Shown one piece after another: positions 53,505-63,066 of a stretch of DNA of 64,000 nucleotides. Below the pieces are notes generated by a model. That model was not told the origin of the DNA and did not search any database. It saw only the letters and a list, made by a program, of their open reading frames with translations. This DNA is from DATMAM01 sp035559995 (GTDB lineage: Bacteria > Desulfobacterota > Binatia > UBA9968): contig DATMAM010000038.1 of assembly GCA_035559995.1 (NCBI GenBank), positions 124,001 through 188,000 on the forward strand, written 5' to 3'. Numbering within the stretch: the first letter of the stretch is position 1; each line of letters begins with the position of its first letter. A program made the translations under genes and the position numbers.

Positions 53505-55365
53505 GTTTCTGCTTCTTTAGATGGATGGATAGGATCGATATTGCCGCAGGCGTGATGCCGGAAATTCTTGCCGCCTGGCCTAGAGAGCGCGGTCGGATGC
53601 GCGTGAGCTTCTCGCGCACCTCTGTTGAAAGCCCGGGAATGGAGCCGTAGTCGAAATCTTCCGGAAAGCGCGCCTCCTCCATTTTGCGGAACCTTTCGAC
53701 ACCCTCAAGCTGCCTCTGAACATATCCCGAATACTTGATTTCAACCTCCGCCTGAAGGCCGATTGCCGCCGCGACTCCCCTTAACGCGGGATCAAATAAC
53801 GCTAGATCGGTAAAGGACAGCTCCGGCCTCCTCAGAAGCTGCGCCATGGAGCAGTGGTTGCGCAGCGGGGCTGACCCAAGCTTTTCGAGCGCGGCATTGG
53901 TTTCCGCCGTTGGGTTGACTCGCCGCTCGTTTAGGCGCTCGATGAGATCATGGACCATTGCCATTTTCTTTCGCGTTTTTTCGTAAAATTCCTTTTTCGC
54001 CAGGCCGATCCTGTAACCGATCTCGGTGAGCCGAAGATCGGCGTTATCTTCCCGCAGTAAAAGCCGATACTCGGCCCTGGAGGTAAACATTCTGTACGGC
54101 TCACCATCGGTCCCCTTTGTCACCAGATCATCGATAAGAACGCCGATGTAGGCCTGGTCACGCGCCAAGACTAGCGGCTCTTCTCCCCGTAAGCTAAGGA
54201 CGGCGTTTATTCCTGCCATGATGCCTTGGGCAGCAGCCTCTTCGTACCCGGTGGTGCCGTTGATTTGCCCCGCATGGTATAGCCCGCGCACGAGCTTTGT
54301 CTCCAGCGACGGATAGAGCTGGGTCGGGTCGACATAGTCATACTCGATCGCGTATCCAGGGCGCATGATCTCGGCCTTCTCCAGGCCCTCAATCGAATGA
54401 ACCATGGCCAGCTGGATGTCGAGAGGAAGGCTTGTAGAGAGGCCGTTGGGATAAACTTCCACCGTGTCACGCCCCTCGGGCTCGAGAAATATCTGATGGC
54501 GGAGTCTTTCGGAAAAGCGCACGATCTTGTCTTCAATAGACGGGCAATAGCGCGGGCCACGGCTTTTAATGATCCCGGAGTACATCGGCGAGCGGTGCAA
54601 CCCGCTACGGATGATTTCGTGAGTGCGCTGGTTTGTGTAGGTTATATGGCACGGTATCTGAGGCTGCGTGATAGCTTCCGTCGAAAAAGAAAACGGGACC
54701 GGAGGTTCATCGCCGTGCTGCACCTGAAGCCTGGAATAATCTATCGTTCTCCCATCGAGGCGCGGGCAGGTCCCGGTCTTCAACCGCCCAACTCTGAATC
54801 CCAGCTCGCGCAAGCAGTCGCTAAGACCCTGGGCGGCAAAATCTCCCGCCCGGCCGGCAGGGTAGTTTTTGTCGCCAACGTGAATCAGGCCTTTCAAAAA
54901 TGTGCCGGTTGTCAGGATTACCTTCTGACCAAGAAAAGTTTCTCCGATTTGCGTTTCGACGCCTTGAACCGTCCCGTCCTCCACGATGAGGCGCTCAACG
55001 CTCGCCTGGCGAAGCGTGAGATTTTCGCAGTTCTCGAGGACGCGCTTCATCCTCTGGCGATATAAGGCCTTGTCCGCTTGTGCCCGTGAGGCTCTGACGG
55101 CTGGACCTTTCTTGGTGTTGAGCATCCTAAACTGGATGCCCGTCTCATCGATAGCCCGGGCCATTTCCCCGCCAAGAGCGTCAATCTCCTTGACCAGGTG
55201 GCCTTTGCCTATGCCTCCAATCGCCGGGTTGCATGACATCTGGCCGATGTGGTCGAGGTTAAGGGTCAGCATTAGCGTATCACAGCCCATCCTTGCCGCA
55301 GCCAGCGACGCCTCGATGCCCGCATGGCCGGCACCGACGACTATTACGTCATAGATCCTTGCCAT
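53497..55365 (-). CDS. mnmG: tRNA uridine 5-carboxymethylaminomethyl modification enzyme MnmG
   Basis: The 622-residue flavoprotein has the FAD motif VIVVGAGHAGIEASLAAARMG, the signature MSCNPAIGGIGKGHLVKEIDALGGEM and GLYHAGQINGTTGYEEAAAQG, and a MnmE-interacting C-terminal domain. It modifies the wobble uridine with MnmE. The ATG (55363-55365) directly abuts a parS palindrome, leaving no usual ribosome-binding sequence. Confidence 0.98.
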   Translation of the reverse strand: MARIYDVIVVGAGHAGIEASLAAARMGCDTLMLTLNLDHIGQMSCNPAIGGIGKGHLVKEIDALGGEMARAIDETGIQFRMLNTKKGPAVRASRAQADKALYRQRMKRVLENCENLTLRQASVERLIVEDGTVQGVETQIGETFLGQKVILTTGTFLKGLIHVGDKNYPAGRAGDFAAQGLSDCLRELGFRVGRLKTGTCPRLDGRTIDYSRLQVQHGDEPPVPFSFSTEAITQPQIPCHITYTNQRTHEIIRSGLHRSPMYSGIIKSRGPRYCPSIEDKIVRFSERLRHQIFLEPEGRDTVEVYPNGLSTSLPLDIQLAMVHSIEGLEKAEIMRPGYAIEYDYVDPTQLYPSLETKLVRGLYHAGQINGTTGYEEAAAQGIMAGINAVLSLRGEEPLVLARDQAYIGVLIDDLVTKGTDGEPYRMFTSRAEYRLLLREDNADLRLTEIGYRIGLAKKEFYEKTRKKMAMVHDLIERLNERRVNPTAETNAALEKLGSAPLRNHCSMAQLLRRPELSFTDLALFDPALRGVAAAIGLQAEVEIKYSGYVQRQLEGVERFRKMEEARFPEDFDYGSIPGLSTEVREKLTRIRPRSLGQAARISGITPAAISILSIHLKKQKLA

Positions 55366-55379
55366 GTTTCACGTGAAAC
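55366..55379. promoter_or_regulatory. parS: parS site (ParB binding site) 2
   Basis: The perfect palindrome GTTTCACGTGAAAC ends at the base before the mnmG start codon. A second site within 2.6 kb of the first, in the origin-side gene block, fits chromosomal parS clusters. ParB bound here could hinder mnmG initiation or transcription. Confidence 0.93.
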
Positions 55380-55405
55380 TTTTATAGCTATTATGTGTAA
55401 ATATC

Positions 55406-56779
55406 TTATTTTCCGATACAAAATTTAGCAAAAATATGTTCTAAAATATCCTCGTTCGCAACGGTGCCAACGATCTCTTCCAGCGCTGCTTTGCTCTCGT
55501 AAAGATCGACGGCGATAAGCTCAGGGGCGTGGCCGTCATGGCAGCTCTTCAACGCTTCGGCAAGCGCTGCCTGCGCCCGTTTAAGCGCCGCGCTGTGGCG
55601 GGAGTTCGTGATCACGATCTCTGGTTCTGCGGTGGAATTCAAAAGCAGACCCTTCAGAGCGCGCTTTAGATCGGCCAATCCAGCGCCCGTCTTAGCCGAC
55701 ACAAAAACCGTGGCTGAATTAAAAAATCTCTTTAATTCTTCAATACTTAGCTTGATTGGCAGATCGGTCTTGTTGATCGCCACGAGAGTTTTTTTGGACC
55801 TTGCGGCGTCGAGGACCGCGATATCCTCGGCGGCGAGCGGCTGCGCGCCGTCCAACACGACCAAAACGGCATCCGCCGCCTCAAGCCGCCGCAGCGTGAA
55901 TTCAACGCCGATCTTTTCGACCGAGTTTTCGGTTTCCCTGATACCCGCGGTATCCCAGAGGACGATGGGAACCCCTCCAAGATTGATGCTTTCCTCGATC
56001 ACGTCGCGCGTTGTCCCTGGTTCAGGGGTGACAATCACCCGCTCTTCACCGAGAAGAAGGTTCAGCAGGCTCGATTTTCCGACATTCGGCCGCCCCGCGA
56101 TGCAGACTCGCGCGCCTTCCCGGTAAAGCCTCCCCCACTGGTAACTTGCAATCAATTCGCCGATTCTGTCTCCAAGCTGCGCGATCTTTTTGCCCAGAGC
56201 CTCACGGTCGAGCAGCTCCAGCTCCTCTTCGGGAAAATCGATAGCCGCCTCGACCTCTGCGAGAATTTCGATCATCTCTTCGCGCAGCTCCTTGATCCAG
56301 GCCGAGAGCTGCCCCCGCGCCTGCTCGAGCGCGACGCGAGCGCCTTTGGCGGTCCGGGCTTGGATAAGATCCAGTACGGCCTCGGCCTGCGCGAGGTCGA
56401 GCCGGCCGTTTAGGAATGCGCGTTTGGTGAACTCCCCGGCGGCCGCGTGCCGCGCGCCGCGAGACAGGACAAGCTCGAGGACTTGCCGAACCAATACCGG
56501 GCCGCCGTGGCAGTGAACCTCGACCACGTCCTCGCCCGTGTAGCTTGCAGGTTTTCTCATGACGGTGAGGAGCACCTCGTCGAGCGTGGCGCCAGTTTCG
56601 GGATCGCGGATGAGCCCGTGATGGAGCACGTGCGAGCGGAGCCTGCCGTTTCGGCCCCGCGCGCGCACGAAGATCTCGTTGGCGATTCGCTCCGCGTCCG
56701 GTCCGCTGACGCGCACGATGGCAACGCCGCCTTCGCCCGGCGGCGTCGCAATCGCCGCGATCGTATCTTCCCTGTACAT
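55406..56779 (-). CDS. mnmE: tRNA modification GTPase MnmE
   Basis: The 457-residue GTPase has the folate-binding N-terminal domain (REDTIAAIATPPGEGGVAIVRVSG), the G1 motif GRPNVGKSS near residue 226, G3 DTAG, G4 NKTD, and the C-terminal FCIGK with the catalytic Cys. It works with MnmG. It is the first gene of the origin-side block on this strand. Confidence 0.98.
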   Translation of the reverse strand: MYREDTIAAIATPPGEGGVAIVRVSGPDAERIANEIFVRARGRNGRLRSHVLHHGLIRDPETGATLDEVLLTVMRKPASYTGEDVVEVHCHGGPVLVRQVLELVLSRGARHAAAGEFTKRAFLNGRLDLAQAEAVLDLIQARTAKGARVALEQARGQLSAWIKELREEMIEILAEVEAAIDFPEEELELLDREALGKKIAQLGDRIGELIASYQWGRLYREGARVCIAGRPNVGKSSLLNLLLGEERVIVTPEPGTTRDVIEESINLGGVPIVLWDTAGIRETENSVEKIGVEFTLRRLEAADAVLVVLDGAQPLAAEDIAVLDAARSKKTLVAINKTDLPIKLSIEELKRFFNSATVFVSAKTGAGLADLKRALKGLLLNSTAEPEIVITNSRHSAALKRAQAALAEALKSCHDGHAPELIAVDLYESKAALEEIVGTVANEDILEHIFAKFCIGK

Positions 56780-56986
56780 AAAAGCGCGTTTATCGTAACA
56801 ACTTCTGCTCTCGGCGCAAGAACAGCGCCGCGCGGGCGGCGCCTTTAAGCGGCATCGCCTCCGACGATTGGCGGCCGGGAAGCCGCTATGCGGACGCGAA
56901 AACGGCGGGCGCGTCTATGATCCGCCGCACGGTTCGCGCCGCAAATTTTCTCGTGGAAAACTCTCCCCGAGCCGACGGCCGATTTG

Positions 56987-57679
56987 TCAAAATAGGGATG
57001 AGCGGTCGATACGGATGTGGAGCCGCAAATAAAAATTGTGAACGCCGAGGCCGTGGATGGGCACCTCGAGGACGGCCCGGTCCGGCGTCATCGGCGGCAC
57101 GCGGACTCGTACAGTTTGCTCCGTTTCAATGACCCCCTGAGCGTTGCACCCGAGGCATGGAAATAACCAGTCGCTACCGGAGCCGCCGCAGTGCGGGCAC
57201 GCATAAAAGACCGGAACCCCGATCGGCACAACAACGCCGCGCAGCGCCTCTTCCGGCGAGAGCACGACTTCGATGTTCAAATCCTGAAGCCGCTCGCCTT
57301 TCGGGATATTTTCTCTCGTGAAGTTCCTGACGAAGCGCTCAAAGAGCGGCTCGAAGGAAGGGCGGATAGTCTCAAAGCCGTGCAGCACCGATAACGGTTC
57401 GGCAAACGCTGGTCCAGGCCTGCCCCGCGGGCTCAGCGGCTCCGGCTCCGGGCGCGCCATGCGCTCCTCGCGCTCGAGCTCGTGGTTATACAATTTTCTT
57501 TTCTCCGGATCGGAGAGGACCTCGTATGCCTCCTGAATGTCTTGAAATTTACGCGTGCCTTCCGGGCCAGCGCGGTCAGGATGGTATCGTTTCGCCAATT
57601 CCCGAAAGGCTTCCTGAATGCCGCGGAAGCTTTCGCCGCGCGATACGCCAAGGACCAGGTAGTAATCCTTTCTGATCAT
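56987..57679 (-). CDS. J-domain protein with a single zinc-binding module
   Basis: The 230-residue protein has a J domain (residues 3-68, HPD in KRYHPDRAG) and, after a linker, a DnaJ-C-type part containing NIEVVLSPEEALRGV and only one pair of cysteine motifs (CPHCGGSG, CLGCNAQG) instead of two pairs in DnaJ. It should stimulate an Hsp70 ATPase, with reduced or special client binding. No dnaK or grpE is adjacent. Confidence 0.85.
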   Translation of the reverse strand: MIRKDYYLVLGVSRGESFRGIQEAFRELAKRYHPDRAGPEGTRKFQDIQEAYEVLSDPEKRKLYNHELEREERMARPEPEPLSPRGRPGPAFAEPLSVLHGFETIRPSFEPLFERFVRNFTRENIPKGERLQDLNIEVVLSPEEALRGVVVPIGVPVFYACPHCGGSGSDWLFPCLGCNAQGVIETEQTVRVRVPPMTPDRAVLEVPIHGLGVHNFYLRLHIRIDRSSLF

Positions 57680-57932
57680 AGGATACCCCCGTCGGCTTAG
57701 CTTGCGTGCAGTGAGCGAACTCGAAGGCCGGTCCGAACCGGACGACCAAAAAATAATTCGGTCGCCCAGGATGTCAAGACAGTGAACGCTCCGGCGGTCA
57801 GCGCGGCGCGTCTTGCCGGTGGGGGTGTTGAGCGCGCGCGAGCGCGCGCGGAAACCACTCCGCGACTCCGGCGCCCAACGCAGAAAGACCCAAAATCGCG
57901 AGCGAAGATTTCCGAGCCTTCAGCTGCTTTGA

Positions 57933-59087
57933 TTAGACGGACGCAACCGGCTTTTGCCAGAGGCCAGGCTCTTCGAAGCTTGCGTCGGCGAATTTCTTAA
58001 GCGCCTCTTGCGACAGCTCCACGCCGAGCCCTGGGCCTTGCGGGGGAGTCATAAAGCCGTCTTCGAACTCGAGCGGCTTTACGAGAAGTTCCGTCCGCAA
58101 CGGATTGTGCGTGGTGTCCAGCTCCATGATGGGACTGTTTTCGAGCGCCGCTGACAGGTGGAGACTTGCCGCCAGCGCCACACCATCCCCCCAGGTGTGG
58201 AGCGAAATCGGCAGCGCGTAGTTTTTGGCCAACTCGGAGATCTTGAGAATTTCGCTGATGCCGCCGGCGCGAGCGACGTCCGGTTGGAGATAGTCGACGG
58301 CCTGTCGCGCCATGAAAGCCTCGAACGCGAAGCGGGTGTGCAAGTTCTCGCCGAGCGCGATCGGCATCCGAACGGCTTTGCGAAGGCGCGCGTGCGCTTC
58401 GATATCTTCCATGAACATCGGCTCTTCCAGCCATACGACGTTCAGATCGGCGAAAGCCCCAGCGGCCTCGATCGCGGCGTCGAGCGTGTAGCCCTGGTTG
58501 GCGTCGGTCATGATCTGAAACTCTCGGCCCAGCGTGGCGCGCACCGCTCTGACAATCTCCAGGTCCTGCGCCAGATCAAATCCGACTTTTACCTTGACGG
58601 CGCGAAAGCCGCTCGCGGCAAGCGCCCGGGCTTTTTCCAGGACGCTTTCTATTTTGTCCGGGTAAAGGGCGGTCGCGTAAACGGGGATCCTGTCTCTTTT
58701 GGCGCCGCCGAGAAGCCTGTAGATCGGTAATCCTTCGACTTTACCGAGAATATCCCAGAGGGCGACATCCAGGCCGCTCAGAGCGACAACGCCCACGCCT
58801 CGAGATCCGAATTCTCTTGTTCCTCCGCGAAAGTAGGCTTTGTCCCAGACCTCTTCGATCTTTGTTGGATCCGTCCCAACGAGCAGCGGCCTTAAGACGG
58901 TTTGCACGATAACGTCGATCAAAGTGCCGTTTCCCGAGCACGAACCGACGCCGGTTATACCTTCATCGGTGCTGACCTCGAGCAGCACGGCCGAGCGATA
59001 GTTTCGCTGCCCTCTGCGGCTGCGCACCTGCCGCTCGCTTGGGATCGGGGCGCGCAGGCGGATGGTTTTTATGTCCGTGATCTTCAC
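57933..59087 (-). CDS. Mandelate racemase / muconate lactonizing family enzyme
   Basis: The 384-residue enolase-superfamily protein starts with GTG. It has the KxK general-base motif (AVKVKVGF near residue 165), metal ligands in TDANQGY, WLEEPM and LGENLH, and a His base in SLHTWGDG, a set expected for the racemase/acid-sugar dehydratase subgroups. The reaction involves removing a proton next to a carboxylate. Substrate unknown. It lies 24 bases after the small cupin gene on the same strand. Confidence 0.87.
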   Translation of the reverse strand: MKITDIKTIRLRAPIPSERQVRSRRGQRNYRSAVLLEVSTDEGITGVGSCSGNGTLIDVIVQTVLRPLLVGTDPTKIEEVWDKAYFRGGTREFGSRGVGVVALSGLDVALWDILGKVEGLPIYRLLGGAKRDRIPVYATALYPDKIESVLEKARALAASGFRAVKVKVGFDLAQDLEIVRAVRATLGREFQIMTDANQGYTLDAAIEAAGAFADLNVVWLEEPMFMEDIEAHARLRKAVRMPIALGENLHTRFAFEAFMARQAVDYLQPDVARAGGISEILKISELAKNYALPISLHTWGDGVALAASLHLSAALENSPIMELDTTHNPLRTELLVKPLEFEDGFMTPPQGPGLGVELSQEALKKFADASFEEPGLWQKPVASV

Positions 59088-59111
59088 GGCGTAAGCACCC
59101 GAAAGGCCAGA

Positions 59112-59543
59112 TCACCCAAGCCGCCAGTACTTCCCTTCGACCGGCTCGCCGCCCACGTGCTCGTATTCGGTTGCGTCCTCGGCGCGCGCCCGTCCGGTGC
59201 TCTCGACCCGCGCGACCGCGGTCTTCTCCCTGCGCGCGCCAAATCGCAGCATCGCAAGATCGCACCCGCCGGTGTTTTCAAAGCAGTAGTGCCAATCTCC
59301 CGGGATCAGGATCCCCTCGCCTTTCCTCAGCACGGTGCTTTTGTTCTCCTTGTCGTAAAAAGTGACTTCTCCGTCCAAGACAACGAAAACGTGGTCCTCG
59401 CCCGGGTGGTTGTGGAGCGTGTTTCTTCGCCCCGGCGTGTAGTAGTTCAGCATCACCGAAACCAGATCGGTGCGAGCTAGCGGCATCTGGCTCCGCCCTC
59501 CGGTCAGCAAAGGGGTTTTGACCTCAAACGTACGCGCTTCCAT
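59112..59543 (-). CDS. Small single-cupin protein
   Basis: The 143-residue product has one cupin module: HNHPGEDHVFVVLDGEVTFYD near residues 44-65 and GEGILIPGDWHYCFENTG after it, with the His2-Glu-His metal set. ATG at 59541-59543 has GGAGG upstream and overlaps the end of pyrD by 20 bases, so it is translated with pyrD. Role unknown; it may assist the following enolase-superfamily enzyme. Confidence 0.8.
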   Translation of the reverse strand: MEARTFEVKTPLLTGGRSQMPLARTDLVSVMLNYYTPGRRNTLHNHPGEDHVFVVLDGEVTFYDKENKSTVLRKGEGILIPGDWHYCFENTGGCDLAMLRFGARREKTAVARVESTGRARAEDATEYEHVGGEPVEGKYWRLG

Positions 59544-60672
59544 GACGGCCTCCAACTTTTGCTTCTTTCGTCTTCATCTCCACCCGGCTGCCGACGGCTT
59601 CGCCGACGGCGTTAAAGCCATCCCGCTCGAGCAGCCTGAGCAGCCCCTGGTTGATGCGCTTGACGGCCGCCGGACCTTCGTACACGAAACCCGTGAGGAT
59701 CTGCACGGCGCTGGCGCCCGCGGTGATCTTTTCATAGGCATCTTCGGCCGTAAAGATGCCGCCGACGCCGATGATGGAAAGCTTCCCGCGAGTGGATCGA
59801 TAAATGTGCCGGATGAAGGCGGTTGCGCGCTCGCGGAGCGGCTTACCGCTCAGCCCGCCAGGCTCGTTTGTCGGCGTGGAAAGCTTTTCCCGCATGAAAG
59901 CGGTCGCGTTGGTCGCCGCAATGCCGGACAAATTCTGCGCAAGCACCACCTCTATAATTTGCTCGAGCTGCGAGAGCTCCATATCGGGAGCTATCTTCAG
60001 GTACACGGACTTGGGCTCCTGGCCCACTTGCCGCGCCAGCTCGGCGTTTCTTGTCTGAATGTTTGCGAGCAGGCGTTCCAGATGCGATCTTTGCTGCAGA
60101 TCCCTGAGATGCGGCGTGTTCGGCGAACTGACGTTGAGCGTGAAGTAGTCCGCGAACGGATAAAGCTTTTCAAACGTGAAGATGTAGTCCTCGGCGGCAT
60201 TCTCGGTGTCGACGATCTTACTTCGGCCGATGTTGATCCCGAGAGGAATTTTGGGCAGCCGCTTCGCCTGTTTGAGCGCGCCGAGCTTTGCGCTGATCGC
60301 CTCCGCGCCCTCGTTGTTGAAGCCCAGGCGGTTGATCAGCGCCAAGTCTTTCGGCAGCCGATAGAGCCGCGGCTTTGGATTTCCCGGCTGCGGCAGGGCC
60401 GTGACCGCGCCGATTTCGATGAAGCCGAAACCGAAGCCTTCCCACATCGGCAGGGCTGTGGCGTTTTTATCGAGCCCCGCAGCCAAGCCGACGGGATTGG
60501 GAAACTCCAACGGCCCGAGGCGGGTTGTGAGGCGCTCGTCGGTGACGCGAAAGAAGCGCTCGAGGAGCCTTGCCGCGAAACTTACCCTTGCGAGCAGGGT
60601 CAAAGTTTGCTCGTGCGCCTCTTCGGGATCCTTGAGAAAAAGGATCGGCCGGAGCAAAGTCTTGTAGATCAC
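59524..60672 (-). CDS. pyrD: Dihydroorotate dehydrogenase (quinone), class 2
   Basis: The 382-residue flavoenzyme oxidises dihydroorotate to orotate in pyrimidine synthesis, passing electrons to quinone. The N-terminal amphipathic part (YKTLLRPILFLKDPEEAHEQTL) and FPNPVGLAAGLDKNA are class 2 marks; NVSSPNTPHLRDLQ holds the catalytic Ser; IIGVGGIFTAEDAYEKI is the FMN phosphate region. GTG start at 60670-60672. The last 25 residues run into the cupin gene in another frame and are longer than usual. Confidence 0.95.
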   Translation of the reverse strand: MIYKTLLRPILFLKDPEEAHEQTLTLLARVSFAARLLERFFRVTDERLTTRLGPLEFPNPVGLAAGLDKNATALPMWEGFGFGFIEIGAVTALPQPGNPKPRLYRLPKDLALINRLGFNNEGAEAISAKLGALKQAKRLPKIPLGINIGRSKIVDTENAAEDYIFTFEKLYPFADYFTLNVSSPNTPHLRDLQQRSHLERLLANIQTRNAELARQVGQEPKSVYLKIAPDMELSQLEQIIEVVLAQNLSGIAATNATAFMREKLSTPTNEPGGLSGKPLRERATAFIRHIYRSTRGKLSIIGVGGIFTAEDAYEKITAGASAVQILTGFVYEGPAAVKRINQGLLRLLERDGFNAVGEAVGSRVEMKTKEAKVGGRHGSAYV

Positions 60673-60707
60673 GATAGAGGTATAGCATACAGGTTCGGTC
60701 GCGCGCC

Positions 60708-61478
60708 ATGAAAGAAAAAGACGGCCTGTGCAGTTTTATCGGGATTGACCTGGCGTGGTCGGAGCGCCATCCAAGCGGGCTCGCTCTTCTGACCTACAAC
60801 GGCGATACCGCAGTTCTTTCGGCAGCGGACTGCAGGACCTCGGATGAGGACATCATCGGCTGGATCGAGCAGCATGGAAAGGGCCCGACCTGGCTGGGAA
60901 TTGACGCGCCGATCATCGCGCCAAGCCCCGAAAAAACAGCACGACCGGTCGATCGACAGGTCGCTTCCCTTTTCGGCCGGTTTCACGCCGGCGTCTATCC
61001 GGGAAACCGCGAGCGCTGCGCGCGGCCGATAAGGATCTCGCAGAAGCTTTCCCTGCAAGGCTATTGCGTCGATCCCTTCTGCGCGCATTCGCCGCAGAGA
61101 CGCCAGCTGGAGATCTTTCCTCATCTCGCGCAAGTTGCGCTTTTCGGCGCGCGGCCGATCGTCAAGTACAAGAAGGGAAGCAGGGCGGAAAAATGCGCGG
61201 GCCTTACGGAACTCCAGCGCGCGATCGCCAAGTCTCTGGCCGCACTCGACCCGCCGCTTGTTTCTTCGGCGGAGCTTAGGGCGCTGCTGGAGGTTGCGCC
61301 GCGAGAACTCAGAGGCAAGCAACTCAAGGCGCTGGAAGACAAAATCGACGCGCTGCTCTGCGCCTACATGGCGCTTTATTTCTGGCGCTGGGGCGAGGAA
61401 AAGTGTCAGGTCTTCGGCGATGTTGTGACCGGCTACATCATCGGACCGAAAATACCGAGAGTACAAGATGGGGGATAG
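60708..61478 (+). CDS. DUF429 family protein (predicted RNase H-like)
   Basis: The 256-residue product begins FIGIDLAWSERHPSGLALL, then WLGIDAPII, RQLEIFPHLAQVALFG and ALCAYMALYFWRWG, the DUF429 pattern with Asp residues in the positions of RNase H-fold catalytic acids. No function has been proved for the family. Divergent from pyrD with a 35-base gap. Confidence 0.82.
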   Translation: MKEKDGLCSFIGIDLAWSERHPSGLALLTYNGDTAVLSAADCRTSDEDIIGWIEQHGKGPTWLGIDAPIIAPSPEKTARPVDRQVASLFGRFHAGVYPGNRERCARPIRISQKLSLQGYCVDPFCAHSPQRRQLEIFPHLAQVALFGARPIVKYKKGSRAEKCAGLTELQRAIAKSLAALDPPLVSSAELRALLEVAPRELRGKQLKALEDKIDALLCAYMALYFWRWGEEKCQVFGDVVTGYIIGPKIPRVQDGG

Positions 61479-62159
61479 AAGATCGCGATCTGCCATCTCC
61501 CGTTGATCGCCCAACCGCTGGCATCCCTTGATCGCACTTTCCGAATTCATTGCGAGCCGGTAGTGACTCTTATCATGGTCAGTGTTTCGAGCTTCCAAAA
61601 ATGACAACTTAGAATTCTCAAAAACTGAAGTAAGAGCTAGTAAGGGGCTGGGATCTTTTCGTAGGATTCCCCTTTCAGTCCTCCCGCTCGATAGAAGTCG
61701 CCGCGCTTCGCAGGTTCGTCCGGTACCGAAGGGGGCGTTTCACCTCCGCATTCGTGCATCGGCATTTCGACTGATTAAATCGCGGTCCCGCTCCTCGGCT
61801 TCGGAATGACATCGGAGCGCGGGTCCGCGGAACCCTCCGGATGGCCAGCATGGGACACCGCGATACCCACCATGTGGAGTTACGGTCCATGACGGATATC
61901 GGCGCGCAGCGCCTCGACCGTCCTACGTATAGATGGGACCTTAACTCCAGTCTCGAATTACGCCTCTAAAAGAATCAGCGTTGCCGCTTGTTTGTCGGGA
62001 TAGGCGGGCCCTTCTTTTGCTTCTTGGATGTTTCTCAGTAACCTGGTCGCTGCGCCAGGACAAACCGTCATTCCTAATTGAGCCCGGAGATAGTTGAGAA
62101 CATTGTGCCGATATCCGTCCTTTAGGATTAGTGGTCGATACTTTGCGCGAATGGATTGA
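61479..62159. other. Gene-poor, more AT-rich stretch
   Basis: About 680 bases without a convincing gene. An 81-codon minus-strand frame (61958-62203, ending QAATLILLEA) overlaps the AbiEii-type gene and matches no family I know; it is left uncalled. The part at 61640-61800 has repeat-like text (GATTCCCCTTTCAGTCCTCC, CGAAGGGGGCG). The drop in GC marks the start of an accessory patch. Confidence 0.45.
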
Positions 62160-62831
62160 TTACTGCTTGTGCTTTTCGAGAAGCCGAACGGCTTGCGCAG
62201 CAAAAAATTTTTTCAGCGCCTTGGGATCAATCGGGGTGAGAAGATTGACTTTCAATTTGGAGGGATCGTCCGGTATCTTTTCCGATTGTTCGAAGGCGAT
62301 TGCCAGGTAGTATTCGTCGAGCCCGGGATCTTTTTTCTTGGCTAGTTCAATCATCGTCTCCAGAGAAATCTTGCCGCTTTTCACGATAAAATAAATGTCG
62401 ATAAAATCTCTTTCCTCGGCGCGACCATAGAGAGCGAGGAGCTTTCCCGCAGCGATATCCTCGAAGCCGTGAATTCTCAGTCCCTGTTTCTCTTCGATCG
62501 CGGAAATCAAGAACGGGCTATCGTAGGCGAGCTGAATCTTGAAGCTCTCATTTCCTTTGCTAGTGACCGCTTCCCAGAAGCTCGAAAAGCTCCTGATTTC
62601 TTGAACGCTGAAGCCCGAGCTTTCGAGCGCGGGTTTCAACTTACGCGCGACGATGGCAATCAACGCCTCTTGCGACGTGAAGAAATCAAAATCATCGGAC
62701 AGCCGATGAGCAAGATAAAAAGCCGAAAGCGCGGTGCCACCGGTGAGATAGAACGCCCGACTCTCTTCGATCCCCGTAAAAGCTTTAAGGACTTGTTTCT
62801 GAAAAGGAGTGAGAAGTTCTCCGCTTGGCAA
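62160..62831 (-). CDS. AbiEii-type nucleotidyltransferase (toxin-like)
   Basis: The 223-residue protein has FYLTGGTALSAFYLAHRLSDDFDFF near residues 27-51, the nucleotidyltransferase GG..D.D.F motif of the AbiEii family, and RAEERDFIDIYFI later. AbiEii proteins are toxins of type IV toxin-antitoxin and phage-abortive systems, acting on tRNA or nucleotides. The start appears to be TTG at 62831, inside the end of the partner gene. Lower GC than surroundings suggests transfer. Confidence 0.82.
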   Translation of the reverse strand: MPSGELLTPFQKQVLKAFTGIEESRAFYLTGGTALSAFYLAHRLSDDFDFFTSQEALIAIVARKLKPALESSGFSVQEIRSFSSFWEAVTSKGNESFKIQLAYDSPFLISAIEEKQGLRIHGFEDIAAGKLLALYGRAEERDFIDIYFIVKSGKISLETMIELAKKKDPGLDEYYLAIAFEQSEKIPDDPSKLKVNLLTPIDPKALKKFFAAQAVRLLEKHKQ

Positions 62832-63039
62832 AGTAATCGCTCCAAAGCTTTTTTATTGGTCTGGGCAGATAGAGCTCGGGCAGTATTTTTTCGACCTCAT
62901 CGAGATCGAGTGAGCGAATGTCCTCCATGCGGCCGTTCATCAAGATTTGTTTGATCCACCATTTCCTATTCTCGGGATCACTGAGGTCAAGATCCTCCGC
63001 CTTAGCCAATGACCAGACAATATGCCGCGGAACCTCCAT
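62785..63039 (-). CDS. Small partner protein of AbiEii-type gene (DUF6922-like)
   Basis: The 84-residue product (ATG 63037-63039) reads RHIVWSLAKAEDLDLSDPENRKWWIKQILMNGRMEDIRSL and LPRPIKKLWSDYFAKR, the pattern of small proteins that precede AbiEii-type nucleotidyltransferases. Its 3' end overlaps the toxin-like gene by 47 bases. Probably an antitoxin or guide for the partner; no DNA-binding motif is obvious. Confidence 0.65.
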   Translation of the reverse strand: MEVPRHIVWSLAKAEDLDLSDPENRKWWIKQILMNGRMEDIRSLDLDEVEKILPELYLPRPIKKLWSDYFAKRRTSHSFSETSP

Positions 63040-63066
63040 ATAGTCCAGGGTAACCAATCCGAGGAG

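Noticed and set aside
61958..62203. 81-codon minus-strand frame after the AbiEii-type gene
   Set aside because: Overlaps the certain gene, no ribosome site or family match was found; left as uncalled.
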